34,385 nucleotides of DNA from an uncultured Candidatus Pelagibacter sp. (GTDB lineage: Bacteria > Pseudomonadota > Alphaproteobacteria > Pelagibacterales > Pelagibacteraceae): positions 1 through 34,385 of the forward strand of contig CAJQSZ010000023.1 in assembly GCA_905618805.1 (NCBI GenBank), written 5' to 3'. The position numbers and the translations under genes are program-made. The notes below the pieces were generated by a model, which saw only the letters and a list, made by a program, of their open reading frames with translations, did no database searches and was not told where the DNA came from. Positions 32,033 through 34,385 of this stretch are shown in pieces. Within the stretch, counting starts at the first letter, position 1, and each line of letters starts with the position of its first letter.

Positions 32033-32596
32033 TTACCAAGATGAGTTATGAGTATTAAGAAAATCTATTTCTTCAGGTGTAGATTGTCTATCTAGTATCT
32101 TATTTCGGTGGGGATATCTTTTAAATTTTTTGATGACTTCAGTGTGCTCTTTCCAGGAATTTTTAATTAATACTATTTGTGTATGATCCTTCAAGTGAGC
32201 ATTGGATAGATTATGTACATAAGTATGATCACTAATTTCTTCACTATGCAAAAGAGGTAGTAAGAAGAATAGTTTTTCGTTAATATCTAATTTTTCAAGG
32301 TCCCCCCTATCGATAGCTTCATTAACAATTAATCTACATTTATGATCTTGCTCAAATGCTTTCTTATTATTTCTAAATAAGTTACGAGAAAATTGATCTA
32401 ATAAAATGATTAAAGCTAAGCAGGATTTTGCTTTATCCTGCCAATCGTCAAATTCATTTATTATTGCTTTTTTATAATCATTAAAAAATTTATGTCTTAT
32501 TTTTTTATCAAAAGAAACTTTTTGTCTAAAAAGCTCCTCTGGTAGAGATTCTTTAAACCAGAAATCTAATATATTTTGTGCTTTTTTTGTAATCAC
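32033..32596 (-). CDS. DUF924 family protein
   Basis: A 187-residue all-helical protein (TPR-like repeats by family structure). DUF924 hallmarks: ILDFWFKESLPEELFRQK at the start, ALIILLDQFSRNLFRNNKKAF (LDQF.RN..R motif; shown in part), FFLLPLLHSEEISDH, and the ending FKRYPHRNKILDRQSTPEE (RYPHRN..L.R.ST.EE). Function is unknown. It is three bases downstream of the HisN-like gene and so co-transcribed with it. Confidence 0.9.
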   Translation of the reverse strand: MITKKAQNILDFWFKESLPEELFRQKVSFDKKIRHKFFNDYKKAIINEFDDWQDKAKSCLALIILLDQFSRNLFRNNKKAFEQDHKCRLIVNEAIDRGDLEKLDINEKLFFLLPLLHSEEISDHTYVHNLSNAHLKDHTQIVLIKNSWKEHTEVIKKFKRYPHRNKILDRQSTPEEIDFLNTHNSSW

Positions 32597-32599
32597 TTA

Positions 32600-33409
32600 T
32601 TAATATTTTGATACAGGTTTTAAAAGTTTAAGCATCTTATTGTGTATAGACTGATTGGCTGAAACTAGAATACTACCAGCATTAATAGCATCTTTATTGT
32701 CCCAAGTTGTTACAACTCCACCTGCAGCTTTTATAATTGGCATTAATGGATGAATATCCCAAATCTTGTTTGTACATTGTAAAACAACATCGATTTTACC
32801 CTCACATAAATGAGAATAGCTTAATGCGTCAGTGCAAGGAAATTGCATTAATTTTAAAACTTTAGGAATTTTTATTTGTTGTTTAAAAGAAAGATGTCCA
32901 TGAAAGGCTCCAGATACTTTTATTTGGTTTAAGGAAATATTTTTTGAAACAGAAATTTTTTTTTTTTTACCTCTTTCAATAACAAAAGAGTTTTTATTAT
33001 CAAAATTTAAATAGTATTTATTTAGAATTGGAAAATTTGCTAACCCTACAACAGGGTTGCCTTTAAAATTTAAAGCAATCAAATTACTCCATGATGGATT
33101 ACCTATTACAAATGATCTTGTTCCATCTATGGGATCTATGACCCAGGTATAATCACTAATTGATTTTTTATGACCAAACTCTTCTCCTATAATTTGATGA
33201 TTAGGAAATTGTTTATTTATCTTTAATCGTATAAATTTTTCAAAAGCTTTGTCTGAAGTTGTAACAGGGTCATAACCCTTCCCCTTAATCTTATTTGATA
33301 CTTTAAATGTTTTATTTAATTTCAAAAAATAAAACTTATTTAAATCCTTCGCTAAATTATTTAAAAAATTTGAATATATCGTATATTGTTTTACATTTAA
33401 TAAGTTCAT
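32600..33409 (-). CDS. hisN: Inositol monophosphatase-family phosphatase, probably histidinol-phosphatase HisN
   Basis: Metal-dependent phosphatase of 269 residues. It has DPVTTSDKAFEKFI (the DPVT.AD motif), GEEFG, WVIDPIDGTRSFVIGNPSW with the catalytic DPIDGT, and IWDIHPLMPIIKAAGGVV with the second WD. The TRSF..G.P.W variant and ALSYSHLCEGKIDVVLQ are characteristic of the HisN type found in actinobacteria and alphaproteobacteria, rather than CysQ (compare 1404-2174). It would remove phosphate from L-histidinol phosphate in histidine synthesis. No other histidine genes are adjacent, so inositol or another sugar phosphate remains possible. Confidence 0.82.
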   Translation of the reverse strand: MNLLNVKQYTIYSNFLNNLAKDLNKFYFLKLNKTFKVSNKIKGKGYDPVTTSDKAFEKFIRLKINKQFPNHQIIGEEFGHKKSISDYTWVIDPIDGTRSFVIGNPSWSNLIALNFKGNPVVGLANFPILNKYYLNFDNKNSFVIERGKKKKISVSKNISLNQIKVSGAFHGHLSFKQQIKIPKVLKLMQFPCTDALSYSHLCEGKIDVVLQCTNKIWDIHPLMPIIKAAGGVVTTWDNKDAINAGSILVSANQSIHNKMLKLLKPVSKY

Positions 33410-33441
33410 TCTAAAAAAACACGTTATTTAATTCATATTGA

Positions 33442-34026
33442 TTAAAGCTTAATTTTATCAATTTGATCTTCAGCAGATTTAATAGACTTTTCGTAGTCTA
33501 TAGCTAATTGATCAGCAGCAATAATGTCTATTTTTTTTATTCCGAAAAAATTTAACACATGAGTTAACCAAGGTGTTAAAAAATCATCCTTACTGTTAAT
33601 CTTTGTACCACCAGAAGTAATTATCAGATAAACTTGCTTGTCCTCAAGTAACCCCACTCTACTACCATCTTCATTATATTTAAAAGTTTCTTTAACTCTA
33701 GCAGCTAAATCTGCCCAGGCTTTTAATGTTGCTGGTGGCCCGAAATTATAAATTGGTACTGAAATTATTATTTTATCACTCTCTTTCAATTCTAAGACTA
33801 ATTTATCAGATAACTCAAACATCTTTTTATGTTGGTCTGATTGTTGACCTTCTGGAATTTTCATGCCAGATTCAGTTAAATTTGATATAAAAATCATCTC
33901 ATCATTAAGATCTCTATATACAATATTATCCTCTGGTTTTTTAATTTTATCTAATAACTTTTTAGCTAAAGCTCTTGAGGTAGAGCCTTCTTTTCTAGCA
34001 CTGGTGTCGATTTGATATATTTTCAT
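33442..34026 (-). CDS. azoR: FMN-dependent NADH-azoreductase / quinone reductase (AzoR family)
   Basis: Flavodoxin-like-fold oxidoreductase of 194 residues. It binds FMN through the N-terminal loop ARKEGSTSRALAKKLL (the phosphate-binding S.S..R motif). The PIYNFGPPATLKAWADLAAR segment (P.YNF..P..LK...D) matches AzoR, as does TFKYNEDGSRVGLLEDKQVY and the ITSGG that follows. AzoR enzymes reduce quinones and azo compounds with NADH, mostly as protection from thiol or quinone stress. It is transcribed with the HisN-like gene, 32 bases upstream, and sits 25 bases after ccdA. Confidence 0.88.
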   Translation of the reverse strand: MKIYQIDTSARKEGSTSRALAKKLLDKIKKPEDNIVYRDLNDEMIFISNLTESGMKIPEGQQSDQHKKMFELSDKLVLELKESDKIIISVPIYNFGPPATLKAWADLAARVKETFKYNEDGSRVGLLEDKQVYLIITSGGTKINSKDDFLTPWLTHVLNFFGIKKIDIIAADQLAIDYEKSIKSAEDQIDKIKL

Positions 34027-34051
34027 AATTTATCTACTATCTATTATCCTA

Positions 34052-34385
34052 TTAACCAAAGTTTTGCAAAAAAGGTAAGTAATTTAAAATATAGTAACCA
34101 AGAACCTGCAATTGGTTTGTTAAAATCAAAATCCCAGTAATTAAAAGTGTTACACCACCAATTTTAGAAACTAAATTAATATTCTTTTTAAAGTTTTTAG
34201 AAAACATTAAAAATTTTTGCATTAAGTAACCTGACAAAACAAAAGGAATTGCAAGTCCTAATGAGTAAAATGCTAGAAGTATTATTGCTTTTAAAATAGC
34301 TTCTTCTGTTGAGGCTAAAGCTAAAATCGATCCTAAAATTGGACCAATACAAGGTGTCCATCCAAAGCCAAAAGCCATACCCACA
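34052..34385 (-). CDS. ccdA: Cytochrome c biogenesis protein CcdA (partial, N-terminus beyond window)
   Basis: C-terminal part of a CcdA/DsbD-beta membrane protein that carries electrons from thioredoxin across the inner membrane for cytochrome c maturation. The visible 110 residues have FGFGWTPCIGPILGSILALA with the reactive Cys of span 4 (TPCIGP), then three hydrophobic spans. The frame runs off the window at 34385, so the first spans and the partner Cys are not seen. The apparent GTG at 34382-34384 is interior, not a start: full-length CcdA is about 220-240 residues. Confidence 0.88.
   Translation of the reverse strand, partial: VGMAFGFGWTPCIGPILGSILALASTEEAILKAIILLAFYSLGLAIPFVLSGYLMQKFLMFSKNFKKNINLVSKIGGVTLLITGILILTNQLQVLGYYILNYLPFLQNFG

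Overview
The window looks like a stretch of a SAR11 (Pelagibacterales) alphaproteobacterial chromosome. It is visibly A+T-rich, proteins are Lys/Asn/Ile-rich, genes are packed with gaps of a few bases or short overlaps, and the products are typical of a streamlined marine heterotroph (ABC uptake, osmolyte and sulfonate oxidation, ammonium transporter, few regulators). The assignment is inferred from protein resemblance and style; there is no rRNA or other phylogenetic marker here. I see no tRNA, CRISPR array, insertion sequence or prophage.

Layout. 1-5800: mnmA, a DUF3553 protein, cysQ, a tiny membrane protein, recX, an ABA4-like membrane protein, a DsbA-like isomerase, a rhodanese, a glycosyltransferase-like protein, and a decayed exported-protein gene. 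5800-9350: amt, an HU-family DNA-binding protein, the RseP protease and a small membrane protein. 9386-14346 (minus): an omega-amino-acid:pyruvate aminotransferase, alanine dehydrogenase and a dimethylglycine dehydrogenase-like flavoprotein. They diverge from a plus-strand TauABC-type transporter (14547-18307) whose permease carries a very long N-terminal extension. 18339-23976: a GT17 glycosyltransferase, an LDH2/MDH2-family dehydrogenase, a small membrane protein, an epoxide hydrolase-like protein (minus), a phosphate acetyltransferase and a HisD-family enzyme that resembles sulfopropanediol dehydrogenase HpsN. 24009-29451: ZapE, LysE, an aldehyde dehydrogenase, a VOC protein, cysE-cysK and a small lipoprotein. 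29507-34385: small membrane proteins, an ABM protein, an SMR protein without the usual membrane Glu, an intergenic region that looks like a structured small RNA, DUF952, DUF924, a HisN-like phosphatase, AzoR and a truncated ccdA.

How it fits together. The centre reads as a sulfonate/amino-acid catabolic neighbourhood. TauABC would import taurine or a relative; the aminotransferase would pass its amino group to pyruvate; Ald would regenerate pyruvate and release ammonium. The HpsN-like, LDH2-family (possible sulfolactate dehydrogenase) and Pta enzymes match steps known from dihydroxypropanesulfonate and taurine breakdown in other marine bacteria. The key desulfonating enzymes (Xsc, SuyAB) are not in the window, so the pathway is a hypothesis. 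The most interesting unexplained element is a multi-hairpin intergenic segment (about 31258-31470) with its own near-consensus promoter.
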